Source: Nitratireductor alexandrii | Lineage (GTDB): Bacteria > Pseudomonadota > Alphaproteobacteria > Rhizobiales > Rhizobiaceae | DNA length: 64,000 bases | Direction of reading: 5' to 3' | Assembly (NCBI RefSeq): GCF_004000215.1 | Contig: NZ_RBVY01000010.1 | Span: 102,805-166,804 of the forward strand | Shown: positions 1 to 8,661 of the stretch, one piece after another | Numbering within the stretch: the stretch's first letter is position 1 | Layout of the letters: every line of letters begins with the position of its first letter | Notes under the pieces: generated by a model | What the model saw: the letters and a program-made list of their open reading frames with translations, nothing else | What the model was told of the DNA's origin: nothing | Database searches by the model: none | Position numbers and translations under genes: made by a program

Positions 1-326
1 TGGATCTTGGTGCGGTCGACGCCCGGCTCGCGGGCTGCCACCAGCTTGGCCTTGATCTCGTCGACGACCTCGATCGCCGCTTTCACGCCGGTATAGGCGG
101 TGTCGACCTTGGCGGCGCCGAGACCGAGCGCGTCCTGGACCGTGGACAGGGCCTTGTTGTCGGAGCGCATCGTGGTGGCGATCGACCAATAGGCGGCGTT
201 GTCGCTCGCCTCGCCGACGCGGTAGCCGGTGGAGATGCGGTTCTGGGTGGTTTCGAGAGCCTTGTTGGTGGCCTGGAGGGTCTTGAGCGCGGTCATCGCC
301 GACGCGTTGGTCATGATACTCGACAT
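1..326 (-). CDS. fla: Flagellin, 3' part cut off by window edge
   Basis: N-terminal 108 residues of a flagellin, the subunit of the extracellular filament. It opens with MSSIMTNASAMTALKTL, the polymerisation segment typical of rhizobial flagellins. The ATG at 326 follows AAGGGGA at good spacing. The stretch matches the N-terminal coding region of the next flagellin (1158-1483) at 323 of 326 bases. The only amino-acid change is Asn for Ala in TTQxRIST. The gene runs off the left end, so its central and C-terminal domains are unseen. Tandem flagellin copies are usual in Hyphomicrobiales. Confidence 0.95.
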   Translation of the reverse strand, partial: MSSIMTNASAMTALKTLQATNKALETTQNRISTGYRVGEASDNAAYWSIATTMRSDNKALSTVQDALGLGAAKVDTAYTGVKAAIEVVDEIKAKLVAAREPGVDRTKI

Positions 327-356
327 GGGTGTCCCCTTACAAAACGCAGATACTCG

Positions 357-398
357 ACATACCGGGCTTCACCGGTAAGACGGCTCGGCATCATGCCA
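357..398 (-). promoter_or_regulatory. Conserved flagellin leader element, copy 1
   Basis: This 42-bp block recurs upstream of the other flagellin (1527-1568) with one mismatch, while the sequence between block and start codon differs. On the coding strand it holds the palindrome GGCATGATGCC and a small hairpin with arms ACCGG and CCGGT. A second shared block (GATCCRTCCTG on the plus strand, 425-435 here and 1594-1604 there) lies about 26 bases further upstream. It may be promoter-proximal or a 5' UTR target of post-transcriptional flagellin control (FlbT acts that way in Caulobacter); the role is inferred. Confidence 0.5.
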
Positions 399-446
399 AT
401 CAAGCGACCCGAAACACGGGCTTTGATCCGTCCTGAAACGACTAAC

Positions 447-471
447 GTCCCGACCCTTTTAAGGCCGGGAC
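447..471 (-). terminator. Hairpin between flagellin genes
   Basis: Arms GTCCCGGCC and GGGTCGGGAC (one G-T pair) around a TTAAAA loop, 47 bases past the stop of the downstream-reading flagellin (518-1483). There is no strong T-run on the minus strand, and a short one (ATTTTGATT) on the plus strand. It would separate the two tandem flagellin transcripts. Confidence 0.45.
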
Positions 472-517
472 ATTTTGATTCAGTTAATGGGGTGGAGACG
501 GTCGGTTAACCGTAAGA

Positions 518-1483
518 CTAGCCGCGGAACAGCGACATGATCGACTGCGAGTTCTGGTTGGCGATCGACAGGGCCTGGATGCCGAGCTGCTGCTGGACCT
601 GGAGGGCCTGCAGGCGGGTCGATTCCTTGTTCATGTCGGCATCGACAAGCGTACCCACGCCGCGATCGATCGTGTCCATCAGGTCGGAGACGAAAGTTGT
701 CTGCAGGTCGATGCGCTTTTTCACCGCACCGAGATCGGAGGCGGCGGTGGTCATCTTGCTGAGCGCGTCGTCGACGCCCTTGATGTAGTTCTCCAGCGTC
801 GTCAGGTCGGCGGCGCTGTTGGTCAGGGCCGAGATGGTGAGGTCCATCACACGGAAACCGCCTGCCGACTGGTCGGCGAGCAACGCGCCGGTGGCGGCGT
901 CGTAGCGGCCGTCGAGAATGCCGGTGCCGGCCGCGGCCGCGTCGGCGCCGGCGTCGAACAGCTTGATGCTGAGCGTGTCGATCGCGATGGTGGAAACGGT
1001 CACGGTTCCGTCGGCGGCGCGATTGAAGGACGACACGACCGACTTGGTCGCATTGTAGTTGGCGGCGTCGGAATCGACCGACAGCCAGTTCTCGCCCGAG
1101 AAGGTCGAGGCGGCCGCGTTCGAGGACAGCTGGCCCTGCAGCGCGGTGATCTCGGCCTGGATCTTGGTGCGGTCGACGCCCGGCTCGCGGGCTGCCACCA
1201 GCTTGGCCTTGATCTCGTCGACGACCTCGATCGCCGCTTTCACGCCGGTATAGGCGGTGTCGACCTTGGCGGCGCCGAGACCGAGCGCGTCCTGGACCGT
1301 GGACAGGGCCTTGTTGTCGGAGCGCATCGTGGTGGCGATCGACCAATAGGCGGCGTTGTCGCTCGCCTCGCCGACGCGGTAGCCGGTGGAGATGCGGGCC
1401 TGGGTGGTTTCGAGAGCCTTGTTGGTGGCCTGGAGGGTCTTGAGCGCGGTCATCGCCGACGCGTTGGTCATAATACTCGACAT
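518..1483 (-). CDS. fla: Flagellin
   Basis: Complete 321-residue filament protein with conserved N- and C-terminal flagellin domains; the C-terminus ends ..NSQSIMSLFRG and packs with the N-terminus in the D0/D1 coiled core. The central variable region is short, as is typical of rhizobial flagellins. Start chosen at ATG 1483 because the AAGGGACAG ribosome-binding site falls inside a longer GTG-initiated frame. It has its own leader element (1527-1568) and a hairpin after the stop, so it is probably a single-gene transcript expressed late in flagellar assembly. It is a near-identical tandem copy of the gene at the left edge. Confidence 0.96.
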   Translation of the reverse strand: MSSIMTNASAMTALKTLQATNKALETTQARISTGYRVGEASDNAAYWSIATTMRSDNKALSTVQDALGLGAAKVDTAYTGVKAAIEVVDEIKAKLVAAREPGVDRTKIQAEITALQGQLSSNAAASTFSGENWLSVDSDAANYNATKSVVSSFNRAADGTVTVSTIAIDTLSIKLFDAGADAAAAGTGILDGRYDAATGALLADQSAGGFRVMDLTISALTNSAADLTTLENYIKGVDDALSKMTTAASDLGAVKKRIDLQTTFVSDLMDTIDRGVGTLVDADMNKESTRLQALQVQQQLGIQALSIANQNSQSIMSLFRG

Positions 1484-1526
1484 TGGGAACTGTCCCTTAC
1501 TGACTGTCACAAACTAACGAACAGGG

Positions 1527-1568
1527 ACATACCGGGCTTCACCGGTAAGACGGCTTGGCATCATGCCA
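1527..1568 (-). promoter_or_regulatory. Conserved flagellin leader element, copy 2
   Basis: Second copy of the 42-bp block described at 357-398, 44 bases before the ATG of the complete flagellin. The single difference is C/T at 1556. The shared upstream block GATCCATCCTG is at 1594-1604. I could not match a sigma-28 or sigma-54 consensus with correct spacing. Confidence 0.5.
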
Positions 1569-1705
1569 GTCGACATCCCTCGGTCAGGTCGCCGATCCAT
1601 CCTGCTTAACCATGTTGTGATGGAAAAAATTTACCAAACCGATAATTTTCGGTCGGGATTTCAAGAAAATGACTAACGCTTCCTTACCGCGGCCGCGGGC
1701 GGGCC

Positions 1706-1727
1706 CGAGACGGCGGCGCCGGTCTCG
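1706..1727 (-). terminator. Possible terminator after fliP
   Basis: Arms CGAGAC and GTCTCG around a GC-rich loop, 28-49 bases past the fliP stop at the end of the long minus-strand flagellar operon. No T-run follows, so intrinsic termination is doubtful. Confidence 0.3.
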
Positions 1728-1754
1728 AGCGCGGACGGATGCCGTGCGGCGACG

Positions 1755-2492
1755 TCAGTTGAAGGAGCGGACCAGACTGCCGACGAGCAGGTTCCAGCCG
1801 TCGATCAGTACGAAGAACAGGATCTTGAAGGGCAGCGATATGACGGTGGGCGGCAGCATCATCATGCCCATCGCCATCGTGACGGTGGCAACCACGAGGT
1901 CGATCACCAGGAACGGCAGCACGATCAGGAAGCCGATCTCGAAGCCGCGCCTGATCTCCGAGATCATGAAGGCCGGCACCAGGACGCGCAGATCGACCTG
2001 CTCGCCCTCGACCACGTTCTGGCCGCGTTCCCGGGCGAGGTCGGCGAACAGGTTGAAATCGGCGTCGCGGACATTGGCCAGCATGAAGTCGCGGAACGGA
2101 TCGGCGATGCGCTGCATGGCCTCGGTCTCGTCGATCTGGTTGTTGACCAGCGGGCGCACGCCGTTATTCCAGGCGCTGTCGAAAGTCGGGGTCATGACGT
2201 AGAAGGTCATGAACAGGGCGAGGCTGATCAGGATGATGTTGGCCGGCGTGGTCTGCAGGCCGATGCCGGCGCGCAGAATGGCGAACACGATCACGAAGCG
2301 GGTGAAGCTGGTGACCATGATCAACAGCCCGGGCGCCACCGAAAGCACGGTCAAAAGCCCGAAAATCTGGATGATGTAGCCGATCGTGGCACCGTCGGCC
2401 TGACCCGCGATCTGGCCGAGATCGAGTTGCTGGGCGTGTGCGGCCCCGGTCAGCGCGAGCAGGGCGGTTGCGGTGGCGAGTAGCGTTCTCAT
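1755..2492 (-). CDS. fliP: Flagellar type III export gate protein FliP
   Basis: Core subunit of the FliPQR export gate in the inner membrane at the base of the flagellum. 245 residues: cleavable signal peptide (cut near AHAQQ), a pair of membrane segments around 38-95, and a C-terminal pair around 180-235 (EIGFLIVLPFLVIDLVVA). The motif TSFTRFVIVFAILR is diagnostic of FliP. The ATG overlaps the fliL stop by 4 bases (ATGA type), implying translational coupling. fliQ and fliR are not adjacent; in rhizobia they lie elsewhere in the flagellar region. Confidence 0.97.
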   Translation of the reverse strand: MRTLLATATALLALTGAAHAQQLDLGQIAGQADGATIGYIIQIFGLLTVLSVAPGLLIMVTSFTRFVIVFAILRAGIGLQTTPANIILISLALFMTFYVMTPTFDSAWNNGVRPLVNNQIDETEAMQRIADPFRDFMLANVRDADFNLFADLARERGQNVVEGEQVDLRVLVPAFMISEIRRGFEIGFLIVLPFLVIDLVVATVTMAMGMMMLPPTVISLPFKILFFVLIDGWNLLVGSLVRSFN

Positions 2493-3031
2493 TCGAACAA
2501 AAGGGTCCTGATCACCAGTTCGCGCGCCAGGCCGTTGCTGCGAATGCGGGCGCGTTCTTCAAGATCGGTCTTGAGATGCTGGAAGCCGCTTGCGCCCTGG
2601 ACCTGCTGGAGGGTGACGGTGCGCATATAGGCGAGAATGTCCTGGTGGATGCTGCGGACCAGTTCGGGATCGGGCGTGGCGGCAAACACCATCGACAGTT
2701 CCATGCGCACCCAGATGTCGGCCGGCGCGCTCAAATTGGTGGTGATGGGCTCCAGCGGCACCAGGCGCGGGACGGGCCTCGCCTCGCCGTCGGCCTCCTG
2801 TTCGTCCTCGCCGCCATGGGCCTCGTCCGGCGTCTCCGGCACCACCGGTTCGACCGAGACTTTCTGGGTCGCGGGCTCGGCCTCGGACCCGGTCTTGAGA
2901 TACATGCCGGCAACCCAGCCGCCACCGACCGCCAGCAGGGTCAGCACCGCCATCACGCCGAGCTGGACGATCAGCGAGGGGCCCTTCTTGGCTTCGGCTT
3001 CGGCCTGGTCTTCGACGTTGGCGAGCGACAT
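2489..3031 (-). CDS. fliL: Flagellar basal body-associated protein FliL
   Basis: Inner-membrane protein that rings the MotAB stator and supports torque. 180 residues: short cytoplasmic N-terminus, one membrane helix near 22-43, an acidic Pro/Glu linker (about 50-85), then the periplasmic FliL domain (VRMELSMVFAAT..). It starts 17 bases after the flgH stop and overlaps fliP. The acidic linker is variable between species. Confidence 0.95.
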   Translation of the reverse strand: MSLANVEDQAEAEAKKGPSLIVQLGVMAVLTLLAVGGGWVAGMYLKTGSEAEPATQKVSVEPVVPETPDEAHGGEDEQEADGEARPVPRLVPLEPITTNLSAPADIWVRMELSMVFAATPDPELVRSIHQDILAYMRTVTLQQVQGASGFQHLKTDLEERARIRSNGLARELVIRTLLFE

Positions 3032-3047
3032 TGCCCCTTGTTAATCC

Positions 3048-3752
3048 TCAGAACGGAGAGATCAGATCCAGGATCTGATGGCCATAGGGAGGCTGCTGGA
3101 CCTCGGTCAGCCGGCCGCGGCCGCCGTAGGAAATCCGCGCCTCGGCGATGCGCTCGTAGGGGATGGTGTTGCTCGCGCTGATGTCGGCGGGCCGCACGAT
3201 GCCGGCGATGGTGAGGATGCGCAGCTCGGCGTTGACGCGCACCTCCTGGGAGCCCCGGATCATCAGATTGCCGTTGGGAAACACTTCGGTGACGACGGCG
3301 GCGACCGACAGGCGGATGTTTTCCGAGCGCGCCGTCGCCCCGGAGCCGGCGGCCGTCGAACGCGAATTGATGTCGAGATCGGCGGACGCGGATTTGCCGA
3401 CGCCCTCCGCCTCGAAGCCGCCGGACAGGCCCAGCGTGCGGTTGGTGGTGCGGCTGCGGTCGGATTCGTTGTTGAGGATCGCCTTGTCGTTGATCGAGAT
3501 GAACACGGTCAGGATATCGCCGACCACCAGGGCGCGCGCGTCTTCGTAAAGCTGGCTCTGGCGGTCGTCCCACAAGGAGAAGCGCTTGACCGGCGCGGCC
3601 GGCGCTTCGGGATAGGCCTGCACGGAGCCGGCCGCCGGGTCGAGACCCGAGCCGACCGGAGACAGGCTCGGGGCGCGGCCGATTTCGTTCAGCTCCCCGG
3701 CGCAGCCGGCCAGAAAGAGCCCCGTCGCCAGGATCGGCAGGCTGCGTTTCAT
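3048..3752 (-). CDS. flgH: Flagellar L-ring protein FlgH
   Basis: Outer-membrane lipoprotein forming the L-ring bushing around the rod. 234 residues with a lipobox FLAGC that places the lipidated cysteine at residue 17. The core contains LWDDRQSQLYEDARA and VGDILTVFI, typical of FlgH, and the end reads GHQILDLISPF. The start at ATG 3752 is preferred over a longer open frame because it begins the signal peptide and overlaps the motE stop by 4 bases. Confidence 0.96.
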   Translation of the reverse strand: MKRSLPILATGLFLAGCAGELNEIGRAPSLSPVGSGLDPAAGSVQAYPEAPAAPVKRFSLWDDRQSQLYEDARALVVGDILTVFISINDKAILNNESDRSRTTNRTLGLSGGFEAEGVGKSASADLDINSRSTAAGSGATARSENIRLSVAAVVTEVFPNGNLMIRGSQEVRVNAELRILTIAGIVRPADISASNTIPYERIAEARISYGGRGRLTEVQQPPYGHQILDLISPF

Positions 3753-4285
3753 GTCGGATCCTCGGCTTTGGCGACATCGGCGATGATGCCGGTGAGTTTC
3801 GCGGCCGCCTGCACGTCCATCTCGTTGAGGATGCCGCCGGCCTGGCGGCCCTTGAGCTTCAGGATGATCGCGGCGGCGAGCATGGCGTCCATCTTTTCCA
3901 GCCGCGCGGCGGCCGCGTCGGGGCGCATACGGGCATAGATGCCGACAATGCTGTCCTCGGCGCTGTTGATGACCTCGTCGCGCTTCTTCAGCCACGCCTC
4001 GTATTCGCTGCGCTTGGCTTCCAGCGCGACGATGCGCTCGTCGATCTCGGAGCGCAGTTTTTCAAGCTCCTGGGCCTGCACGGCGTAGCGGCGGTCGCGG
4101 GCGGCGTCGATGATGTTGGCGCAGAATTCGCGCACCTCGTCGGTCAGGCGGGACGGGACCTTGCGCGCCTGGGCGAAGGAATCGGAGACGGCAAAGGCGC
4201 CCGCGCCGAAACACAGCGCGGCGAGCGCGCCGATCGCCAACGCCCTGGGAAGGGCGCGTTTCGCGGTTCGCATCCTTGTCGCCAC
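3749..4285 (-). CDS. motE: Motility protein MotE (MgtE-N-like, MotC chaperone)
   Basis: 178 residues: signal peptide (about 1-40), a charged coiled-coil (about 70-115, EKLRSEIDERIVALEAKRSEY), then an MgtE-N-like repeat (ARMRPDAAAARLEKMD... LKGRQAGGILNEM). In Sinorhizobium a protein of this type between flgI and flgH acts as a periplasmic chaperone of the motor protein MotC. GTG 4285 has AGGAGA 8 bases upstream; ATG 4273 is a possible alternative. Function is inferred from family and gene order; motC is not in this window. Confidence 0.85.
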   Translation of the reverse strand: MATRMRTAKRALPRALAIGALAALCFGAGAFAVSDSFAQARKVPSRLTDEVREFCANIIDAARDRRYAVQAQELEKLRSEIDERIVALEAKRSEYEAWLKKRDEVINSAEDSIVGIYARMRPDAAAARLEKMDAMLAAAIILKLKGRQAGGILNEMDVQAAAKLTGIIADVAKAEDPT

Positions 4286-4296
4286 CTTTCCGTCTC

Positions 4297-5493
4297 CTAT
4301 TGCAGAACCAGCTCGGCCTGCAGCGCGCCGGCCGATTTGATGCCCTGCAGGATCGCGATGATGCCGTCCGGCTTGACGCCGATACGGTTGAGGCCGCCCA
4401 CCAGCGTCTGCAGGTCGGGGCCGTCGAGCAGCGCGACGCGCGCATCGTCCTGCTGGGCGTCGATGATCGTGGAAGGCTCCTCGGCGGTTTCGCCGCGCGA
4501 GAACGGCGCCGGCTGGACGATTTTCGGCTGCTCGGTGATGCGCACGGTCAAGGCGCCATAACTGACGGCGACCTGCGATATCTTCACGTCCTGGCCGATC
4601 ACGATCGTGCCGGTGCGCTCGTCGATGACCACGCGGGCCGGGGTGTCGGTCCGGATGATCAGGTTCTCGATCTCGGCGACAAAACGCGCGGCCGAGATGC
4701 CGCCCGGCCGGGTGATCAGGATCGTGCGCCCGTCCTGTTCGCTCGCCAGGCGCTTGCCGAAGCGGCTGGTGGTGTAGCGATTGATCTCGTCCGTGATCCT
4801 GACGGCGGTCGAAAAGTCGGGATTGCGCAACTGCATCGTCAACACGCTGTCGTCGTTGAAGCGGGCGGCGACCTGGCGTTCGACGATGGCCCCGTTGGGG
4901 ATGCGGCCGGACGTCGGCACACCCTTGGTCAGGGTTTCGGCCTCGCCCTGGGCGGTGAAGCCGGAGACGAAGACGGGCCCCTGGGCGACGGCGTAGATCT
5001 CGCCGTCGGGGGCGCGCAGCGGCGTCATGACCAGGGTGCCGCCGGCGAGCGAGGTCGCGTCGCCGAGCGAGGACACGTTGATGTCGATGCGCGATCCCGA
5101 TTGCACGAAAGCCGGCAGGTTGGCGGTGACGATCACGGCGGCGACGTTCTTGGCCCGTGCGCGCCCGTCCTCCATGGCGATGCCGAGATTGCGCAGCATG
5201 GCGCGGATCGATTGCTCGGTGAACGGCGAATTGCGCAGCCCGTCGCCGGTGCCCTGCAGGCCGATCACGAGGCCGTAGCCGATCAGCTGGTTGTCGCGCG
5301 CGGTCTGCAGCGTGGCGATATCCTTGATGCGCGATGCCGGCCCGGTGGGGGCGGGCAGGTTGGACGCCTGGCCGCTGGCGGAGACCCGCACGGCCTGCAC
5401 GCCGTCATACCCGTCATTGAGCTCGCCGCCGGAACTGGCCGGCGCTGCCAGGGTGAGGCCGAAACACAGGGCCAGGGCGAGGCGCTTGATCAT
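4297..5493 (-). CDS. flgI: Flagellar P-ring protein FlgI
   Basis: Periplasmic P-ring subunit assembled around the rod in the peptidoglycan layer. 398 residues with a signal peptide (about 1-22). The FlgI core begins at RIKDIATLQTARDNQLIGYGLVIGLQGTGDG and ends in the conserved ..LNRIGVKPDGIIAILQGIKSAGALQAELVLQ. There is an N-terminal extension of about 30 residues between signal peptide and core, making it somewhat longer than enterobacterial FlgI (about 365). Overlaps the flgA stop by 4 bases. Confidence 0.97.
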   Translation of the reverse strand: MIKRLALALCFGLTLAAPASSGGELNDGYDGVQAVRVSASGQASNLPAPTGPASRIKDIATLQTARDNQLIGYGLVIGLQGTGDGLRNSPFTEQSIRAMLRNLGIAMEDGRARAKNVAAVIVTANLPAFVQSGSRIDINVSSLGDATSLAGGTLVMTPLRAPDGEIYAVAQGPVFVSGFTAQGEAETLTKGVPTSGRIPNGAIVERQVAARFNDDSVLTMQLRNPDFSTAVRITDEINRYTTSRFGKRLASEQDGRTILITRPGGISAARFVAEIENLIIRTDTPARVVIDERTGTIVIGQDVKISQVAVSYGALTVRITEQPKIVQPAPFSRGETAEEPSTIIDAQQDDARVALLDGPDLQTLVGGLNRIGVKPDGIIAILQGIKSAGALQAELVLQ

Positions 5494-5960
5494 ATCGCGC
5501 CGACCCGGATCGATCCGTCCGCCATCACGATGCCGGTGAACACCGCGCCGGAATCGGCGTTCCTGACTTTGACCATGTCGCCGATCGCGCCCGGCTGGAG
5601 CGGGATGCCGATGGTGGAGATCTGAAGTCCGCCATGGACATAGCTGACGGCGACCGGCGCGCCGGCCTCAACCATATAGGCCTCGCGCAGGGCGTTGATC
5701 GGGATCAGCTTGCCCGGCAGGAGGGTCCGCTTGGCGACCTTGCCGGTGACTTGGTCGGCATATTGCGCGATCGAGGTCAGAATGCGGTTGTTGCCGCGCC
5801 TGAGCTTGACTTCGCTCAGAGCCCCGGCGTCGACGGTCTCGCCGGGATAGATGACGCGCTTCGCCACCACCGCCATCTCCTGCGCGACGGCCGCCCCGGC
5901 GAAGGCGGCGAGCGTCAGGGCGGCGCCGAGGACGAGTGAGGACAGGCGAAGCCGCAACAT
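5490..5960 (-). CDS. flgA: Flagella basal body P-ring formation protein FlgA
   Basis: Periplasmic chaperone for P-ring assembly. 156 residues: signal peptide (about 1-26) followed by the SAF-type domain (VVAKRVIYPGETVDAGAL) and C-terminal beta domain (GDMVKVRNADSGAVFTGIV). Short form of the family, as in other rhizobia. Sits immediately upstream of its client flgI, 4 bases after the flgG stop. Confidence 0.93.
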   Translation of the reverse strand: MLRLRLSSLVLGAALTLAAFAGAAVAQEMAVVAKRVIYPGETVDAGALSEVKLRRGNNRILTSIAQYADQVTGKVAKRTLLPGKLIPINALREAYMVEAGAPVAVSYVHGGLQISTIGIPLQPGAIGDMVKVRNADSGAVFTGIVMADGSIRVGAI

Positions 5961-5964
5961 CGAT

Positions 5965-6753
5965 CTACCGGATGCTCTGGGTGACGACGGACGCCATCTC
6001 GTCGGCCGCCTTGATAACCTTGGAGTTCATTTCGTAAGCGCGCTGGGCCGAGATCAGCTCGGTGATCTCCTTGACCGGATCGACGTTGGAATTCTCGAGA
6101 TAACCCTGCTCGATGGCGGCATAACCGGGGTCTCCCGGCACGCCGACATTGGCCGCGCCGGAGGCGGCGGTCTCTTGGAAGAGATTGTCGCCGAGCGGGG
6201 CGAGGCCGGCCTCGTTGGGGAAGGTGGCAAGCGTGATCTGGCCGAGATCCTGCAGGTCGACCTGGCCGTCCAGACGGGCGAAGACCTGACCCGACTTGTT
6301 GACGATCACCTCGACCGTCTCGGCCGGGAAGACGATGTCGGGCACGACGCGGAACCCGTCCACGGTGACCAGTTCGCCATTGGCGTTGGTGTTGAAGGCG
6401 CCGGCGCGGGTGTAGAGCGTCTGCCCGTCCGCGCCCTCGATCTGAAACCAGCCGGGGCCGGTGAGCGCCAGGTCGAATTTGTTGCCGGTGCTGTCGAGAG
6501 CGCCCTGCATATGCACGTTTCTCACCGCCGACGCCTTGACGCCGAGGCCGATGCTGGCGCCTTCCGGCACGATGCTCTGGTCGGCCCGGTTCGGCACGCC
6601 CTGCAGCCGCTCGACCTGGTAGAGAAGGTCGGAGAACTCGGCGCGCGCGCGCTTGAAGCCGGTCGTGTTGATGTTGGCGATGTTGTTGGCGATCACTTCC
6701 AGGTTGAGCTGCTGGGCGTTCATGCCGGTGGCGGCAATGGCTAGGGCTTTCAT
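5965..6753 (-). CDS. flgG: Flagellar distal rod protein FlgG
   Basis: Forms the distal rod crossing the outer membrane. 262 residues with the N-terminal rod motif [24 protein letters not shown], the central hook/rod domain ([19 protein letters not shown]), and the C-terminal ..[26 protein letters not shown] shared by axial proteins. Length equals the family norm. Confidence 0.97.
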   Translation of the reverse strand: MKALAIAATGMNAQQLNLEVIANNIANINTTGFKRARAEFSDLLYQVERLQGVPNRADQSIVPEGASIGLGVKASAVRNVHMQGALDSTGNKFDLALTGPGWFQIEGADGQTLYTRAGAFNTNANGELVTVDGFRVVPDIVFPAETVEVIVNKSGQVFARLDGQVDLQDLGQITLATFPNEAGLAPLGDNLFQETAASGAANVGVPGDPGYAAIEQGYLENSNVDPVKEITELISAQRAYEMNSKVIKAADEMASVVTQSIR

Positions 6754-6762
6754 CGCTGTTCC

Positions 6763-7089
6763 TCAGATCGCCATGCGGCTGATTTCGAGATAGGCGGTCA
6801 CGATCTTGTCGCGGATCGCGATCGCGGCTTGCAGGGTCTGCTCGGCGCTCATCACGGCGTCGACGACGTCGCGCGCCTGGATGTCGCCGCCTTTCAAGGC
6901 ATGCATGGACGCGCTCTCGGCGCGCTCCAGCGTGGCGACCGACTGGCTGGCCGCCGCCTCCAGCGCCGCTTCGAACGAGGTCGGCGCGATCGCGGGGGCT
7001 ACGGGCGGGGCGACCGTCCCGGCGCCGGCCAGGCCGTTGCCCAGAGACGTCTGGTTGAGGCGGTCGACAAGTCCCAGTCCGGCGATCAT
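6763..7089 (-). CDS. fliE: Flagellar hook-basal body complex protein FliE
   Basis: Joins the MS-ring to the proximal rod and is the first axial export substrate. 108 residues, with the C-terminal family signature [33 protein letters not shown]. Overlaps flgC by 4 bases and precedes flgG, as in other rhizobia. Confidence 0.94.
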   Translation of the reverse strand: MIAGLGLVDRLNQTSLGNGLAGAGTVAPPVAPAIAPTSFEAALEAAASQSVATLERAESASMHALKGGDIQARDVVDAVMSAEQTLQAAIAIRDKIVTAYLEISRMAI

Positions 7090-7511
7090 GTTTGCGACCT
7101 CAACAAATCGATGGTCATGGAGATCAGCTGGCGCGCCTGCTTGATCACCTGAAGGTTGGCCTCGTAGGAGCGATTGGCCTCGCGCATGTCGGCCATCTCG
7201 ATGATCGGATTGACGTTGGGCATCTTCACGAAGCCGCCATCGTCGGCGGCCTGGTGGCTTGGCAGATATTCGACCGGGAATTCGCTGCGGTCGAGATCGA
7301 CCGACTGAACGCGTACGAAGGAGCCGCCATTGTCGCGGTCGAGCGCGGTGGCGAAGGTCACAGTCTTGCGCTGATATGGATCGGCGCCCGGTGTGTTGCC
7401 GGTCGACTGGGCGTTGGCCAGGTTCTCGGAGACGACGCGCAGGCGTTCGGACTGCACGCCGAGACCCGAGGCGGCGATCTTGAGGGCGGCGGAAAGCGGA
7501 TCGATCGCCAT
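7086..7511 (-). CDS. flgC: Flagellar proximal rod protein FlgC
   Basis: Proximal rod subunit, 141 residues. N-terminal axial motif [24 protein letters not shown] and C-terminal [27 protein letters not shown]. Its start codon and the flgB stop share one base, so FlgB, FlgC and FliE are likely made from one coupled message. Confidence 0.96.
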   Translation of the reverse strand: MAIDPLSAALKIAASGLGVQSERLRVVSENLANAQSTGNTPGADPYQRKTVTFATALDRDNGGSFVRVQSVDLDRSEFPVEYLPSHQAADDGGFVKMPNVNPIIEMADMREANRSYEANLQVIKQARQLISMTIDLLRSQT

Positions 7512-7888
7512 CAGCCCCTCGTCGCCATCATCATCATGCGGTGAAAGGATTTCACGATCGCCGTGTTCAGTTCGAAGGCGTGGCGAACCTCGCCGGCTTT
7601 CACCAGCTCCTGCTCGACGGTGACCGAATTGCCGGAGGGCGACGTGGTTTCGATCGCGTCCTGACGCACGTTGAAGGTTTCGCGGCCGGCGCCGAGCGGA
7701 ATGTGGCCGGCCCGGGTCGGCGCGAAGGCGAGCTTGGCGCTGTCGAGGACCTGCTCGAACGGCACGACGTCGATCGCCTGGTAGCCGGGCGTGTTGATGT
7801 TGGCGATGTTGCCCGCCACGGCCGACTGACGCACGGACAGCCAGCGCGCCTGCTGCGCGGCGAGATCGAACAGACTTACCGGTTGCAT
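7511..7888 (-). CDS. flgB: Flagellar proximal rod protein FlgB
   Basis: Proximal rod subunit of 125 residues. Start at ATG 7888, preceded by GAGGGAAAG, chosen because an axial-protein N-terminus follows ([22 protein letters not shown]). The C-terminal [17 protein letters not shown] is usual for FlgB. A longer open frame to 8371 overlaps the next gene and is not coding. Heads the flgB-flgC-fliE-flgG block. Confidence 0.95.
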   Translation of the reverse strand: MQPVSLFDLAAQQARWLSVRQSAVAGNIANINTPGYQAIDVVPFEQVLDSAKLAFAPTRAGHIPLGAGRETFNVRQDAIETTSPSGNSVTVEQELVKAGEVRHAFELNTAIVKSFHRMMMMATRG

Positions 7889-8055
7889 GATCTTTCCCTC
7901 GGTCAGGGTCAGATTAGAAACACAGTCTTGCGCGGACCTTGCGTGGCCGCGCCGCCGTTCGTCTTGAGAGGTCTCGTCGAAGGCCGCATGCGGGATCGCC
8001 GGTCGCTGCCGGCCGTTTTCCGGGTCGGGACGGTGGCGCCCCGAACGGCCCGGCC

Positions 8056-8661
8056 CTAGGGCGTCATTTCGATCACGTCGTCGTTGCTGGTGCGCAGGAT
8101 CCAGGCTCCGGAGCGTTTTTCGATTGCCATGACCCGCGAATTGTCCGGCAGGATCGAGCCGCGCTCGACCACCCAGAAACCGTTCGCGTCCTGGATCATG
8201 GCCCGCCCCTTGGCGACGTGGACCAGCGCGTAGGCGGGCTTGCGAGCCGGAAAGGGCTGCACGCTTCCCGTGGTGTCGGGCGCTGTCCTGTCCGGCAGGA
8301 CCGTGCCGGTCGGAGCGAAATCCAGTGGCAGTTCGGCGATCTCTTCCTGCGTGAGGCGCTGCGGCGCCCAATTGACCCGCGGCGTGTAGAATGGGCCGGA
8401 CAGGTCGGATTCGATCTCCGTGCCGTCGAAATCGACGACACGCACCCCGAACTGTTCCTGATGGAAAAAAACATACCAGGGGAAGGTGAAGCTTGCCGCG
8501 CCGATGCCGAGCCCGAGGCCGGCGAGGATGGCGTCGGACAGGCTGTAGCGTCCCTTGCGCCGGGGACGGACGCCCGTGGGCCCGGGGGTCGACGGCGTGC
8601 CGGCGAGGGCGGGTTCGTGCCGCTTGCCGCGTTTTTGGCCGAAGATACGCCAGTTAGCCAT
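8056..8661 (-). CDS. Uncharacterised membrane protein of the flagellar cluster
   Basis: 201 residues: basic, Pro-rich cytoplasmic N-terminus (1-40), one membrane helix (about 45-66, ending FPWYVFFHQEQFG), then a soluble domain of about 130 residues ending in a compact beta segment (ANGFWVVERGSILPDNSRVMAIEKRSGAWIL). No catalytic motif recognised. Its ATG overlaps the fliI stop and it lies 167 bases before flgB. A gene of unknown function in this slot is, from memory, kept in rhizobial flagellar clusters, so a basal-body role is likely but unproven. Confidence 0.85.
   Translation of the reverse strand: MANWRIFGQKRGKRHEPALAGTPSTPGPTGVRPRRKGRYSLSDAILAGLGLGIGAASFTFPWYVFFHQEQFGVRVVDFDGTEIESDLSGPFYTPRVNWAPQRLTQEEIAELPLDFAPTGTVLPDRTAPDTTGSVQPFPARKPAYALVHVAKGRAMIQDANGFWVVERGSILPDNSRVMAIEKRSGAWILRTSNDDVIEMTP

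Noticed and set aside
357-398. Sigma-54 promoter in the flagellin leader (TGGCATG...GC)
   Set aside because: The GG and GC elements are one base off the required spacing, and the TTGC part is missing.
1484-1510. Upstream GTG start for the complete flagellin
   Set aside because: It would place the ribosome-binding site inside the coding region and add nine residues absent from the tandem copy.
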